NCBI RefSeq assembly: GCF_042432825.1 | Contig: NZ_JBHLWN010000121.1 | Location: 1-64,000 of the forward strand | Direction: 5' to 3' | Source of the DNA: Gordoniibacillus chartarius | Lineage (GTDB): Bacteria > Bacillota > Bacilli > Paenibacillales > NBRC-103111 | DNA length: 64,000 nt | Shown here: positions 8,340 through 17,038 of the stretch, piece after piece | Layout: every line of letters begins with the position of its first letter | Numbering within the stretch: the stretch's first letter is position 1 | Position numbers and translations under genes: made by a program | The notes under the pieces: model-generated | What the model was told of the DNA's origin: nothing | Database searches by the model: none | The model's input: the letters and a program-made list of their open reading frames with translations, nothing else

Positions 8340-9296
8340 ATGAACGAGACTGCATTTGACGAACCTTTATTTGCAAGCTTGAAGCCGGGCTTAATGTCGT
8401 TCTGTTACCGGATGCTGGGCTCTATGGACGATGCGGACGATGCCGTTCAGGAGACGAGTATTCGGGTCTGGCAGAGCGGGAGCACGTTCAGACAGGAATC
8501 TTCGTTCAAAACTTGGGTTTATCGGATTGCATCAAATATATGCTTGGACAAGCTGAGACAATCCAAGCGCCGCGCGCTTCCCGTTGACTTGTTCGATCCG
8601 GCCGTTGCCATCGCCGAGCCGCGCGATACGCAGCCGGACGCCTCGTGGATCTGGCCGTGTCCCGACTTTGGAGGCAATCCGGAGGATCGGCTCGTCCGCA
8701 AAGATACGCTTCAACTGTGCTTCATCGCTCTCTTGCAGACTTTGCCTCCGCGGCAACGTGCGGTGCTCATTTTGAAGGATGTATTTGAGTGGTCCTCCAA
8801 GCAGATCGCGGCAACGTTGGCGATGTCGCCCGCAGCGGTGAACAGCGCCTTGCAGAGAGCCCGAGAGACGATGGACCGGGCGCAGCTTCGTTCCGATGAA
8901 CTCAGCAGGATGGACGCCCAGCCGGAGCCGCAGCTTCTGTCCCGGTACGTGGAGGCCTTCGAGCGATTCGATATTGCTGCGCTTGTCGCGCTGTTTCACG
9001 AGGAAGGCTGCATGTCGATGCCCCCCTTCGAAATGTGGATTCGCGGCAAGGACGATTTATCCGCCTTCTATTCGCTTACGCGCTGGCATTGCGAGGGTTC
9101 GCGATTTGTGCCCGTTACGGTGAATGGCGGTTATCCGGCATTGGCCCAGTATATGCCGGGCAAGGAGGACGCCGTACTGGTTCCCTGGGGCATCCACGTC
9201 ATCGAAACCAAAGAAGATCAAATCCTGCACGTTCAAAACTTCATCAACGCCAAATTATTTTCGCGATTTGGGCTGCCTGAGCGACTCGACCGATGA
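8340..9296 (+). CDS. ECF-like sigma-70 factor with C-terminal SnoaL-type domain
   Basis: A 318-residue sigma factor. Region 2 lies at the N-terminus (YRMLGSMDDADDAVQET, about residues 24-40, and WVYRIASNICLDKLR). Region 4 follows (LPPRQRAVLILKDVFEW, then the helix-turn-helix SSKQIAATLAMSPAAVNSAL). The last 120 residues form a SnoaL/NTF2-like domain (RYVEAFERFDIAALVALFHE), as in the ECF41/ECF56/SigJ-type groups, where the extension tunes activity in place of a separate anti-sigma factor. AAGGGAGG supports the ATG at 8340 over an earlier ATG at 8301. It is followed at 77 bases by an AHSA1-type gene on the same strand. Its regulon is unknown. Confidence 0.85.
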   Translation: MNETAFDEPLFASLKPGLMSFCYRMLGSMDDADDAVQETSIRVWQSGSTFRQESSFKTWVYRIASNICLDKLRQSKRRALPVDLFDPAVAIAEPRDTQPDASWIWPCPDFGGNPEDRLVRKDTLQLCFIALLQTLPPRQRAVLILKDVFEWSSKQIAATLAMSPAAVNSALQRARETMDRAQLRSDELSRMDAQPEPQLLSRYVEAFERFDIAALVALFHEEGCMSMPPFEMWIRGKDDLSAFYSLTRWHCEGSRFVPVTVNGGYPALAQYMPGKEDAVLVPWGIHVIETKEDQILHVQNFINAKLFSRFGLPERLDR

Positions 9297-9373
9297 ATTT
9301 CGTCATTGGCTTACGTCTATATCATTGAGAATAAACCAAACGACGAATTTTACGAGAGAGGTGTCCAGTTAAA

Positions 9374-9799
9374 ATGGAAACGAGTCAACCGACGAAAGTA
9401 ACCGTGCAGGCCGTCATTCAAGCCCCTGTCGAGAAGGTATGGCGCTATTGGACCGAGCCGGACCATATTACGAAGTGGAACCAAGCGTCCGAGGACTGGC
9501 ATGCGCCGAGAGCCGAAAACGATCTGCGGGTCGGCGGCAAGTTTTTGACACGGATGGAAGCGAAGGATGGCAGCATGGGTTTTGATTTTGCAGGCGTCTA
9601 CGACGTCGTGAAACGCCACGAGGCGATCGGCTACACCCTCGGAGACGAGAGAAGAGTGGATATTGCATTCGTCGATCAAGGCAACGAGACGAAGGTCATT
9701 GAAACGTTTGACGCGGACAGCAGCCACCCCGTAGAGTTCCAGCAAGCAGGCTGGCAAGCGATTATGAACAACTTCAAAGCCTATACCGAGCAATCCTGA
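9374..9799 (+). CDS. SRPBCC (AHSA1/START fold) protein
   Basis: A 141-residue single-domain protein of the activator-of-Hsp90 homologue/polyketide cyclase fold: IQAPVEKVWRYWTEPDHITK at the start and a C-terminal helix WQAIMNNFKAYTE are typical. Such proteins bind small hydrophobic ligands; a reaction cannot be assigned. AGAGAGGTG precedes the ATG. It probably shares a transcript with the sigma factor, and the two are often neighbours in Bacillota. Confidence 0.85.
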   Translation: METSQPTKVTVQAVIQAPVEKVWRYWTEPDHITKWNQASEDWHAPRAENDLRVGGKFLTRMEAKDGSMGFDFAGVYDVVKRHEAIGYTLGDERRVDIAFVDQGNETKVIETFDADSSHPVEFQQAGWQAIMNNFKAYTEQS

Positions 9800-9820
9800 T
9801 CCGTTGGTAGAGGATCGATA

Positions 9821-9855
9821 AAGACGCCGGGCCAATGCGCCCAGCGTCTTTTTAA
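9821..9855. terminator. Bidirectional terminator between convergent genes
   Basis: AAGACGC (9821-9827) pairs with GCGTCTT (9844-9850), with an inner GGGC/GCCC stem (9829-9832 with 9839-9842). T-rich sequence follows on the + strand (TTTTTAAAA), and AT-rich sequence on the other side allows use by the convergent gene. Confidence 0.75.
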
Positions 9856-9870
9856 AACGACATTTTAACG

Positions 9871-10311
9871 TTATTCCGCCTCGTTGGACTGTACTTCCGA
9901 GGGGTTGTTGTTTATGTAGTTGATGGCCCACATATGGCCGTCCAAGTCTACGAAGCCCCAATGATACATGAACCCATAATCCTCAGGATCTTCGTGTATT
10001 TTCCCTCCCAGGGAGACCGCTGTATTCACGATTTCATCGACCTTTTCGCGGCTCTCGAAGGAGAGCGCGATCGTCAACTGCGCATACTTGTCCGTATCGA
10101 CGGTTTCCTTCTGCGTGAGGGTGTTAAAGAAGTCTTGGGAGATCAGCATGACCTGCAGGTTGTCGCCGATCACGATGGCTGCTGATTTGTCCTTCTGGGA
10201 GAACTGCGGGTTGAACTCGAAGCTGAGTCCTGTGAAGAACTCCTTCGATTGTTCTACGTTTTTTACAGGCAGGTTGAAGCTCGTGAATGCGGACGTTAAT
10301 GCCATTTTCAT
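9871..10311 (-). CDS. VOC (glyoxalase/bleomycin resistance fold) protein
   Basis: A 146-residue protein with the VOC pattern: FTSFNLPVKNVEQSKEFFTG at the N-terminus, a central IVIGDNLQVMLIS strand and a C-terminal YHWGFVDLDGHMWAINYI, whose histidine and acidic residues fit metal-site positions. It resembles the YaeR/PhnB-like uncharacterised members common in Bacilli; the substrate is unknown. The start is either the ATG at 10311 (MKMALTS) or the one at 10305 (MALTS); GGGGTG lies just upstream of both. A much longer upstream extension has no ribosome site and is not family-like. Confidence 0.82.
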   Translation of the reverse strand: MKMALTSAFTSFNLPVKNVEQSKEFFTGLSFEFNPQFSQKDKSAAIVIGDNLQVMLISQDFFNTLTQKETVDTDKYAQLTIALSFESREKVDEIVNTAVSLGGKIHEDPEDYGFMYHWGFVDLDGHMWAINYINNNPSEVQSNEAE

Positions 10312-10615
10312 ACACCCCATCGTTAAATGAATTTGGTTGTCATTGATGCTTCGTTTAATTAGACGACAGCTGATTCGGAAATTCATCGGTCTATTTGCGC
10401 GGGAAGCGTGAATTTTAAAAATAATTCGGTATGAATGCCATCCGTGTTCGCCCATAGCGCAGACTTTTCTTTTCTCAGGGGATCAGATGAAAGATCTTGA
10501 ACTGCGCGATGAGCCGTCTATGACAGCGAAACGTTTAAAATCAAAGGGTTCTCTAACTTCTTCTCTCATATTCCGCGCTGTTGTCATCCGTCTCGCCGGT
10601 AGCAGCGTCAGGGTA

Positions 10616-10807
10616 CAGTAAGTTGGTTGAGGGGCAGGGGGCCGCTTTGTGGGTCAGGTGGTTCTTGCGGGGATGGAAGTCAGTAAGTTAGTTAAGGGGT
10701 AGGGGCCGTTTTGTGGGTTAGGAGGTGTCTTGCGGGGATGGAAGTCAGTAAGTTAGTTAAGGAGTAGGGGCCGCTTTGTGGGTTAGGAGGTGTCTTGCGG
10801 GGATGGT
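10616..10807. repeat. Three tandem copies of a 65-bp repeat
   Basis: Copies at 10616-10680, 10681-10745 and 10746 to about 10807 share the order CAGTAAGTT, GGGGCCG, TTTGTGGGT, CTTGCGGGGATGG. The period is exactly 65 bases. Copies 2 and 3 are more alike than copy 1. No reading frame or promoter is evident. A partial single copy lies at 8113-8135. Confidence 0.85.
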
Positions 10808-10908
10808 AGGGCGAGTTGCGGGTGCGGCAGCAGTGGTGGGCGGTGGGGGAGTGTCGGAATGAAGGATTGGCTGGGAGGACGGCGCTGTTTTGCCATGGGG
10901 AGAGGAAA

Positions 10909-11102
10909 TAACGGATTTTGAACCCGCTAAATCCCCCTAGGGTGGCAGAAAAGCAAAAATAGCGGATTTTGAGGGTGCTAATTTTGAAAAAACGGGGAAA
11001 AACGGCAGTGTTTTACCAATTCAGGCTCAATAGCGCCCCCAAAGTCCGCAATATAGTCACAACCCGGCATACTACCCCAAATAACACCTTGAAAATCCCT
11101 TA
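10909..11102. repeat. Four-box interspersed element, copy 1
   Basis: Four 21-bp boxes of the form TA-N17-TA start at 10909, 10960, 11031 and 11082 (spacing 51, 71, 51; box 3 has lost its final TA match). Boxes 1-2 contain GGATTTTGA; boxes 3-4 contain its complement-like CCAAAGTCC and CTTGAAAATCC, so the whole forms two 72-base arms in inverted orientation around a 50-base centre. Other copies are at 18064-18258 and 60045-60238. The right end abuts the 58-bp tandem repeat. Confidence 0.8.
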
Positions 11103-11300
11103 AGCCTGGCTCGGAAAATCCGCCCCAACCGCGCACCGGCTAACCCGGAAAAATCCGGTAAGCCTGGCTCGGAAAACCGCCCCAACCGCGCGCCGGCTAC
11201 CCCGGAAAAATCCGGTAAGCCTGGCTCGGAAAATCCGTCCCAACCGCGCGCCGGCTAACCCGGAAAAATCCGTTAAGCCCGCCTCAGAAAATCCATCCCA
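11101..11300. repeat. Tandem 57-58 bp repeat, about 3.5 copies
   Basis: Units start at 11101, 11159, 11216 and 11274, each beginning TAAGCC and containing GGCTCGGAAAA, CCCAACCGCGC and CCGGAAAAATCCG. The second unit lacks one base. The last copy is partial. The adjoining 11301-11359 shows nothing. No coding signal is seen in the array. Confidence 0.85.
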
Positions 11301-11359
11301 TCATCCTCCCCAACGCCCCATACACCGCGACATGATCCTATAAGACCGCCTCCGAGCCA

Positions 11360-11986
11360 TCAATACATCATCCTTCCGAGCGCCCCATCCTCAGCAACGA
11401 TATCCGCCAGCTCATAAACGGAAATCGGGAAATACGCGAACCCGAACGCATAGGCGGTAATTTCGTACAGCTGGTAATAGAGCACGAGCGACTTATCCGC
11501 AATGTAAAAATCTTGATCCGGCCGGACGCCCGGAAACTCGACGAGCAGTGTCATTTGCCGCCATTTGATTTGCTGCTGGACAATGGCGGACAGCCTCTTC
11601 GAATAGTCGACACCTGGCTTGAACACGTCGGCGAGTGACACGGGCCGGCCGGTCTTGGCGTCGAAGGTCAGCGACTTCTGTACGGTGAGTCCGTGCGCAG
11701 CTCCTTTGGTGTAGGCGTAATTGAACTGCGATAGGCTGAGGACGCTGCGCTCGTTCGTCTTCAGCTCGTAGTATCCGCTAACCTCCGTATCGCCTTCACC
11801 CGGATACCCTTGGCTTCGGACAAGCGTCTCCGCCTGCTCGCGGATCGCCCGGTTCCACTCCTGCAGCACGTTGTGCGGAGGTACATTGCCATGTCCGCGC
11901 AGCTGCGGCACCCATACTTCCAGCTTCGGCCCCTTCATAAGCTGCGTTGTTACGCCTAACGGCAACTGATCGAGATTCACCTTCAC
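11360..11986 (-). CDS. DUF3298 (RsiV-like C-terminal) domain protein, cytosolic form
   Basis: A 208-residue protein whose second half reads like the DUF3298 domain known from RsiV and PdaC: SFDAKTG-like LTFDAKTGRPVSLADVFKPG, then LSAIVQQQI, ending YYQLYEITAYAFGFAYFPIS. The first part resembles the DUF4163-type partner domain (EVSGYYELKTNERSVLSLSQ). Unlike RsiV it has no signal peptide or TM segment, so it is not an anti-sigma factor of the classical kind. The start is a GTG at 11986 with GAGAGAGG upstream. It stands alone. Family call fairly good, role unknown. Confidence 0.7.
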   Translation of the reverse strand: MKVNLDQLPLGVTTQLMKGPKLEVWVPQLRGHGNVPPHNVLQEWNRAIREQAETLVRSQGYPGEGDTEVSGYYELKTNERSVLSLSQFNYAYTKGAAHGLTVQKSLTFDAKTGRPVSLADVFKPGVDYSKRLSAIVQQQIKWRQMTLLVEFPGVRPDQDFYIADKSLVLYYQLYEITAYAFGFAYFPISVYELADIVAEDGALGRMMY

Positions 11987-12211
11987 TCACACCTCTCTCC
12001 GTTAGCATTCACATCGATATGAGTATATGTGCCTGCCGCCCGTCCTCCTGCAGCGTGATACGATCTCCGCCGGAAAATAGTTTGAATCCGTTCATTTACA
12101 TGATAGGACTAGCCGGCGGGTTCGCTTATAAGTATTCGGCCGAAGTGTGAAGGGAAATGAGGTGAACCCGCTCAAGTATCCGGTCATCTGCCCCGGCAGC
12201 TGCCCAAATGG

Positions 12212-12871
12212 CTACCCCAGCAGCTGCCGCAGCGTCATAATCGCGATCGTCCGGTCGTTCGTGCCGATTTTGCCGTAGATGGAGCTGACGTGATTTTTCA
12301 CCGTGCCCTCGCTCATGAACAGCTCCCCGGCGATTTCCCGGTTGGACTTGCCTTCCAGCAGCAGCTCCGCGATACGCCGCTCCTTTTCGGACAGGTTGGC
12401 CGTTTCCGCTTTCTTGCGCACGGCATCAAGACCGGCGGGCGAACCGTTCGATACGCTGAGCAGCCGCGCAGCGAGCTTCGAGGCCACGGAGGCCGGCAGC
12501 ATCAGATGGCCGGAATGGGCATCGTGGATCGACTGGATCAGCTTATCGCCCGGCATGTCCTTCAGCAAGAAGCCGGCCGCTCCTGCGGCAAGCGCATCCA
12601 GGATGTAGTCATCTTCCGCGAAAGTGGTCAAGATCAGCACGATCGTCTCCGGACGCTTCGCCTTAATCTGCTTCAGCCCGCCAATGCCTCCGATCCCCGG
12701 CATCTGAATGTCCATCAGGACGATGTCCGGCTGCAAGGAGAGCGTAAGCTCAACCGCTTCTTCCCCGGATTTGGCGTCGCCTACCACCTCAATGTCATCT
12801 TCCAGCGCCAATATCGTATGCAATCCATCGCGCATCAGCGTCATATCGTCAACAATTAAAATTTTGATCAT
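12212..12871 (-). CDS. NarL/FixJ family response regulator (orphan)
   Basis: A 219-residue two-domain regulator. The receiver (1-120) has Asp8/Asp9, phospho-acceptor Asp54 (VLMDIQMPG), and the Lys in FLLKDMP. The C-terminus is a LuxR-type helix-turn-helix (SEKERRIAELLLEGKSNREI, then MSEGTVKNHVSSIYGKI). Such regulators are normally encoded next to a DesK/DegS-type kinase, but no kinase gene flanks it. A promoter lies directly upstream, so it is transcribed alone. The only HisKA_3-class kinase in the window is the receiver-kinase hybrid at 5275-6390, a possible partner (inference). It is divergent from the GH44 gene. Confidence 0.93.
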   Translation of the reverse strand: MIKILIVDDMTLMRDGLHTILALEDDIEVVGDAKSGEEAVELTLSLQPDIVLMDIQMPGIGGIGGLKQIKAKRPETIVLILTTFAEDDYILDALAAGAAGFLLKDMPGDKLIQSIHDAHSGHLMLPASVASKLAARLLSVSNGSPAGLDAVRKKAETANLSEKERRIAELLLEGKSNREIAGELFMSEGTVKNHVSSIYGKIGTNDRTIAIMTLRQLLG

Positions 12872-12909
12872 ACCCGGCTACCCCCGCTCAAGCTCTTCAA
12901 TCTGTACTC

Positions 12910-12939
12910 AGTATATCCCGCACCCCTGACCCCGGACAA
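12910..12939 (-). promoter_or_regulatory. Promoter of the orphan response regulator
   Basis: On the minus strand TTGTCC (12939-12934) and TATACT (12915-12910) are 18 bases apart, 39 bases before the start codon. Confidence 0.5.
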
Positions 12940-12966
12940 TGCCGAAAGCGGCGTCGCGCCGAACTC

Positions 12967-12978
12967 GTGACCGGTCAC
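12967..12978. promoter_or_regulatory. 12-bp perfect palindrome in a divergent gene gap
   Basis: GTGACCGGTCAC is a perfect palindrome between the response regulator (minus strand) and the GH44 gene (plus strand). It lies just upstream of the regulator promoter and could be an operator for either gene. The rest of the gap (12979-13107) has a small stem at about 13021-13039 but no riboswitch I can match. Confidence 0.35.
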
Positions 12979-13123
12979 GGCCAATTTCATGACGCAGTCA
13001 CCCAGCAAATCGGGAACTTAGCACCTCTTAGGGGGTGGATTGATTTTACGATAATAACCATACAAGGCGTTAATCAATGCCGATTCAAACAAGCAGCAGT
13101 TCTACTAAGGAGGGACAGTAATT

Positions 13124-16100
13124 TTGAAAAAACGCTTATTCCACATGTCCCCGCAGATGAAGCCGAAGTTGTCGTTCATGACGGCGCTTGTGGTTGCATT
13201 AACGGGAGTGGCCGGTGCACCGGGTACGATAACGACACCAAAGGCGCAAGCGGCGGAGCAGAAGCTGGCGGTGTATGACGATCAGCTGAACAGCGAGTTC
13301 ACGGACTATGGCTGGGCCGATCATACGCTCACCGATACAACGACCGTTCACGGCGGCAGCCATTCCATTCGGATGAAGCCGCGTGGCGACGACGGACTGT
13401 ACTTGTACAAGGATCGCATCGCTCTGGTGTCCGACTACCCGGTTCTCGAGCTTTGGGTGAACGGAGGCCAAGCCAGCGGACAGAAGCTGGAGGTCGTTCT
13501 GCAAGCCGGAGGCGAGCCGGTCGCGGCGATGCCGCTGGACCAGGCGCTGCCCGACAAGCAAGTGAAGCAAGGCGTTTGGCAGAAGGCGATGATCGATATT
13601 GGCAAAATGAACGTCCCGAACGGATTGTTCGACGGCATTTTGATTCGAGGCACGGTCTCCGGCGAGCAGCCTGACGTTTATTTCGACGACATTACGCTGA
13701 CGAACGGCGGCGTTGTAGCGGAAAGGACGATTACTCGAGTCGTTATGTCCGCCCCAACGGTGCAGCTGAAGAAGGGGGCGAGCAATACGCTGTTCGCGAT
13801 CGCCACGTATTCCGACAGCACCTCGACAGAGCTGACGGAAGGGGTGCAGTGGAGCTCCAGCGATCCGGCTGTGGCGACCGTGGAGAAGGGCAGAGTCATC
13901 GGCGTCAAGGCGGGTACTGCAACGATTGCGGCATCGCATAACGGACTGACGGTAACATCGACCGTGACGGTTACGGAAGATGCGGCGGTCCTGACCGGCA
14001 TCGCGCTTTCAAGCTCGGCGCTGCAGCTGAAGAAAGGCGCCACCGGCTCGATAACGGCATCGGGGATATACTCCGACGGCACGACCGGACCGCTTACTGG
14101 AGCCGTTCAATGGTCTTCCAGCGACAGTGAAATTGCTGCGGTTACAGCGTCGGGTGCCGTCTATGCGGTGAAGGCCGGAACGGCCGTCATTACGGCTAGA
14201 AGCGGCGGCTTTACGGGGACTGCAACCGTAACCGTTACCGAAGCGCAGAACGTACCGCCGATCGAAGACGACGGCCAGGCTGCATTGAAGGTATTCGATG
14301 ACGAATTGAATCCGGAATTTGCCGACTACAGCTGGGCGCAGCGGGATTTGAACGAAGCGGATACGGTGCATACCGGTACGAAGTCGATTTCCTTTGACCC
14401 AAGCAGCAACGGCGCCTTATATTTCTACCGGGGAGCCGGTGCCGTGAACGTGAAGGATCACGACCGCCTTGAGTTTTGGATCAACGGCGGCGAAGCGGGC
14501 GGCCAGCAGGTGGAACTGGTATTTAACTCCGGGGGCCAAGCGGCGGGGCGTGTCAATATCGGCAGCGTGATCGGCGCGAGCGGCATTCCGGCGAACGGCT
14601 GGACGAAGGTGCTGCTTGACCTGCCGAGCCTGGGCATTGAGAACGGTATTTTTGACGCTTTGGTGTTCCGTGGCTTAACCGACGGCGCACAGCCAAACGT
14701 CTATCTGGACGACATTCGCCTGCTCGAAAAGTATGTGGCGCCGCCGGTGCTGACGGAAGGCGTGCTGTCGCAGTACGGCATGGTGATCGCTCCGGGCGAT
14801 ACGGCCAAGCTGACGTACGAGGCGCGGTACTCGAACGGCACGAGCGAGGATGTATCCGCCAAGGCGGCATGGACCTCAAACAACCCGGATATCGTGACTG
14901 TGAACAACGGCGTACTGACGGCGGTCGGAACCGGACTTGCGAAAATCACAGGTCAATACGGCAGCACCACCTCTTCGGCGTACGTCCAAGTCATTTCGTA
15001 TACGCCGGAGGCGGCATACATCGAAGGGCTGGCTGAGGGCTATTCGAACTGGAGCTGGGGCACGTCGAACTTCGACAACAGTACTCCTGCCGCATCCGGC
15101 AGCCGGTCGATCTCGTTCCAGGCAGCGGGTTACCAGGGGATTTGGCTGCACCGCGATAAGATGATGGACATGAACGGCTACTACGGAATTTCGATGAAGG
15201 TGCACGGCGGCACGAACGGCGGCCAGCAGCTGCATGTGAATTTGAACGAAGGCCGCAATCACGTTGGCTCGTTCGATTTGGCTCAAGTGCTGCCGAACGG
15301 AATTCCCGCCGGCCAGTGGACCGAAGTGAAGCTGAAATTCGCTGATCTGGGCGTGGATGCGCTGTCGTTCGACGGGATTGTCGTCCATGCGTGGGGCGAG
15401 CATGACCAGGGCACAGTATACTTCGACGACATCAACATGCTGAAAAATAACGACGTCGTCGATCTCCCGGAGCCGGAGCTTCCGTCCGTGAACGTGACGA
15501 TCGATTCGACGCAGGGCCGCCGGACGCTCAGCCCGGGCATCTTCGGTATTAACTTCGAAGATACGTACCATGAGGAGCGCTCGACGCTAGGCTTCCCGAT
15601 CAAGCGCTGGGGCGGCAATGCGATGACCCGCTACAACTGGGAGCTCGATACGACGAATCGCGGCGGCGACTGGTTCTTCCTGAACGTGCCGTACGGTGAG
15701 CAGGGCAGCTCGCTGGCCGATCAATTCATCGGCGGGCAGCAGCAGCAAGGAGCCGACGTGCTGCTGCAGGTACCGACGATCGGCTGGACGCCGAAGAGCC
15801 GGGACATCGGCTGGAGCTTCTCCATCCAGAAGTACGGCGCGCAGCAAAGCAACGAATGCGCATGGGGCGAAGCGTGGTGCCGCCGGGACGCCGGCAACGG
15901 CCGCAAGCCGGACGGCAGCTATATGACCGGCAACGACCCGACCGACACGTCGAAGCAGGTCGGACCGGATTTCATTACCCGCTGGATCGAGCATTTGAAG
16001 GAAAAGTTCGGCGGCTACGTGCACAAGTACGCGCTCGACAACGAGCCGATGCTGTGGCCGCACTCTCACTGGGACGTTCATCCGCAGATGACGACGTACG

Positions 16101-17005
16101 ATGAAGTATGGAATTACACGAAGGAATACGCATCCGCGATTAAGGCTGCCGATCCGCAGGCGGAAATTTTCGGTCCGGTACCTTGGGGCTGGTGCGAATA
16201 CTTCTATTCCGCTAAGGATGGCTGCTATCCGGGCGAGGACATGGCCGCACACGGCGACAAGCCTTACCTGGAATGGTTCCTGAGCAAGGTCGAAGAGCAT
16301 CGCCAGCAGACCGGACAGCGTCTTGTCGACGTGCTGGACATTCACTACTACCCTGCAGAGGATAACATCCCGTTCTCGACCGACGAATCCCCGGCGATGA
16401 CGAAGCGCCGCTTCAACTCGCTGAAGTCGTTGTACGACCCGGCGTTCGTCGACCCGTCCTCCTGGATACAGGAGCCGGTAAAGCTGCTGCCGCGGATGCG
16501 CGACATGATCGAGCGCAACGCGCCGGGAACGAAGCTGTCGATTTCCGAATACAATTTCGGTGACGGCACAGGCATCGGCAGCGGGCTCGCGCAGGCCGAA
16601 GCGCTCGCGCTGTTCGCCCGCGAAGGCGTCGACTACGCAATGCGCTGGGGCGCGCTCGACAGCAACACGCCGCTCGAGGATGCATTTAAGATTTTCCTGA
16701 ACTATGACGGTCAAGGCTCCAAGGTCGAAGGCGAAATCGTCAGCACGTTCAGCTCGAACGGCGATACGGTCGGCGCTTATACCTTCGTTTCGCAGCAAGG
16801 CAAGAAGTTCGTTCTGCTGATCAACAAGGATACGGCCCCGCGCGTTGCGGGCGTTGCGGGCGATCTGTCGCTGAACGGTCCGGCTCAGCTGTATCGTTTC
16901 GATGCAAAGACGCGGCTCGCTCCGGCCGGTACCGTGCAAGGTACGGCGGAAGGCTTGTCGCTGAAGCTGCCGGCCCGCTCGGCTACACTGGTCGTCATCG
17001 AATAA
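13124..17005 (+). CDS. Secreted multidomain glycoside hydrolase family 44
   Basis: A 1293-residue exported beta-glycanase. Signal peptide residues 1-44 end at AQA. Then come three similar beta-sandwich, carbohydrate-binding-like modules (about 48-195, 390-540 and 635-785; each has DDITL-, DDIRL- or DDINM-like ends), with Ig-like Big_2 modules at about 200-285, 290-372 and 547-625. The GH44 catalytic domain is about 790-1293. Acid/base Glu974 (ALDNEPMLWP) and nucleophile Glu1142 (SISEYNFGDG) are the family's catalytic pair. GH44 enzymes act on cellulose, xyloglucan or related glucans. Known GH44 proteins usually have the catalytic domain near the N-terminus; here it is last. The start is TTG with AAGGAGG 9 bases upstream. 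Confidence 0.93.
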   Translation: MKKRLFHMSPQMKPKLSFMTALVVALTGVAGAPGTITTPKAQAAEQKLAVYDDQLNSEFTDYGWADHTLTDTTTVHGGSHSIRMKPRGDDGLYLYKDRIALVSDYPVLELWVNGGQASGQKLEVVLQAGGEPVAAMPLDQALPDKQVKQGVWQKAMIDIGKMNVPNGLFDGILIRGTVSGEQPDVYFDDITLTNGGVVAERTITRVVMSAPTVQLKKGASNTLFAIATYSDSTSTELTEGVQWSSSDPAVATVEKGRVIGVKAGTATIAASHNGLTVTSTVTVTEDAAVLTGIALSSSALQLKKGATGSITASGIYSDGTTGPLTGAVQWSSSDSEIAAVTASGAVYAVKAGTAVITARSGGFTGTATVTVTEAQNVPPIEDDGQAALKVFDDELNPEFADYSWAQRDLNEADTVHTGTKSISFDPSSNGALYFYRGAGAVNVKDHDRLEFWINGGEAGGQQVELVFNSGGQAAGRVNIGSVIGASGIPANGWTKVLLDLPSLGIENGIFDALVFRGLTDGAQPNVYLDDIRLLEKYVAPPVLTEGVLSQYGMVIAPGDTAKLTYEARYSNGTSEDVSAKAAWTSNNPDIVTVNNGVLTAVGTGLAKITGQYGSTTSSAYVQVISYTPEAAYIEGLAEGYSNWSWGTSNFDNSTPAASGSRSISFQAAGYQGIWLHRDKMMDMNGYYGISMKVHGGTNGGQQLHVNLNEGRNHVGSFDLAQVLPNGIPAGQWTEVKLKFADLGVDALSFDGIVVHAWGEHDQGTVYFDDINMLKNNDVVDLPEPELPSVNVTIDSTQGRRTLSPGIFGINFEDTYHEERSTLGFPIKRWGGNAMTRYNWELDTTNRGGDWFFLNVPYGEQGSSLADQFIGGQQQQGADVLLQVPTIGWTPKSRDIGWSFSIQKYGAQQSNECAWGEAWCRRDAGNGRKPDGSYMTGNDPTDTSKQVGPDFITRWIEHLKEKFGGYVHKYALDNEPMLWPHSHWDVHPQMTTYDEVWNYTKEYASAIKAADPQAEIFGPVPWGWCEYFYSAKDGCYPGEDMAAHGDKPYLEWFLSKVEEHRQQTGQRLVDVLDIHYYPAEDNIPFSTDESPAMTKRRFNSLKSLYDPAFVDPSSWIQEPVKLLPRMRDMIERNAPGTKLSISEYNFGDGTGIGSGLAQAEALALFAREGVDYAMRWGALDSNTPLEDAFKIFLNYDGQGSKVEGEIVSTFSSNGDTVGAYTFVSQQGKKFVLLINKDTAPRVAGVAGDLSLNGPAQLYRFDAKTRLAPAGTVQGTAEGLSLKLPARSATLVVIE

Positions 17006-17038
17006 TGCGTCTCGTCAGCAAAGGAGCGTGACTTCGCT

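Noticed and set aside
12979..13107. Possible c-di-GMP riboswitch before the GH44 gene
   Set aside because: Only the fragment GACGCA resembles the GEMM motif. The conserved tetraloop, receptor and second stem are absent, so no riboswitch is claimed.
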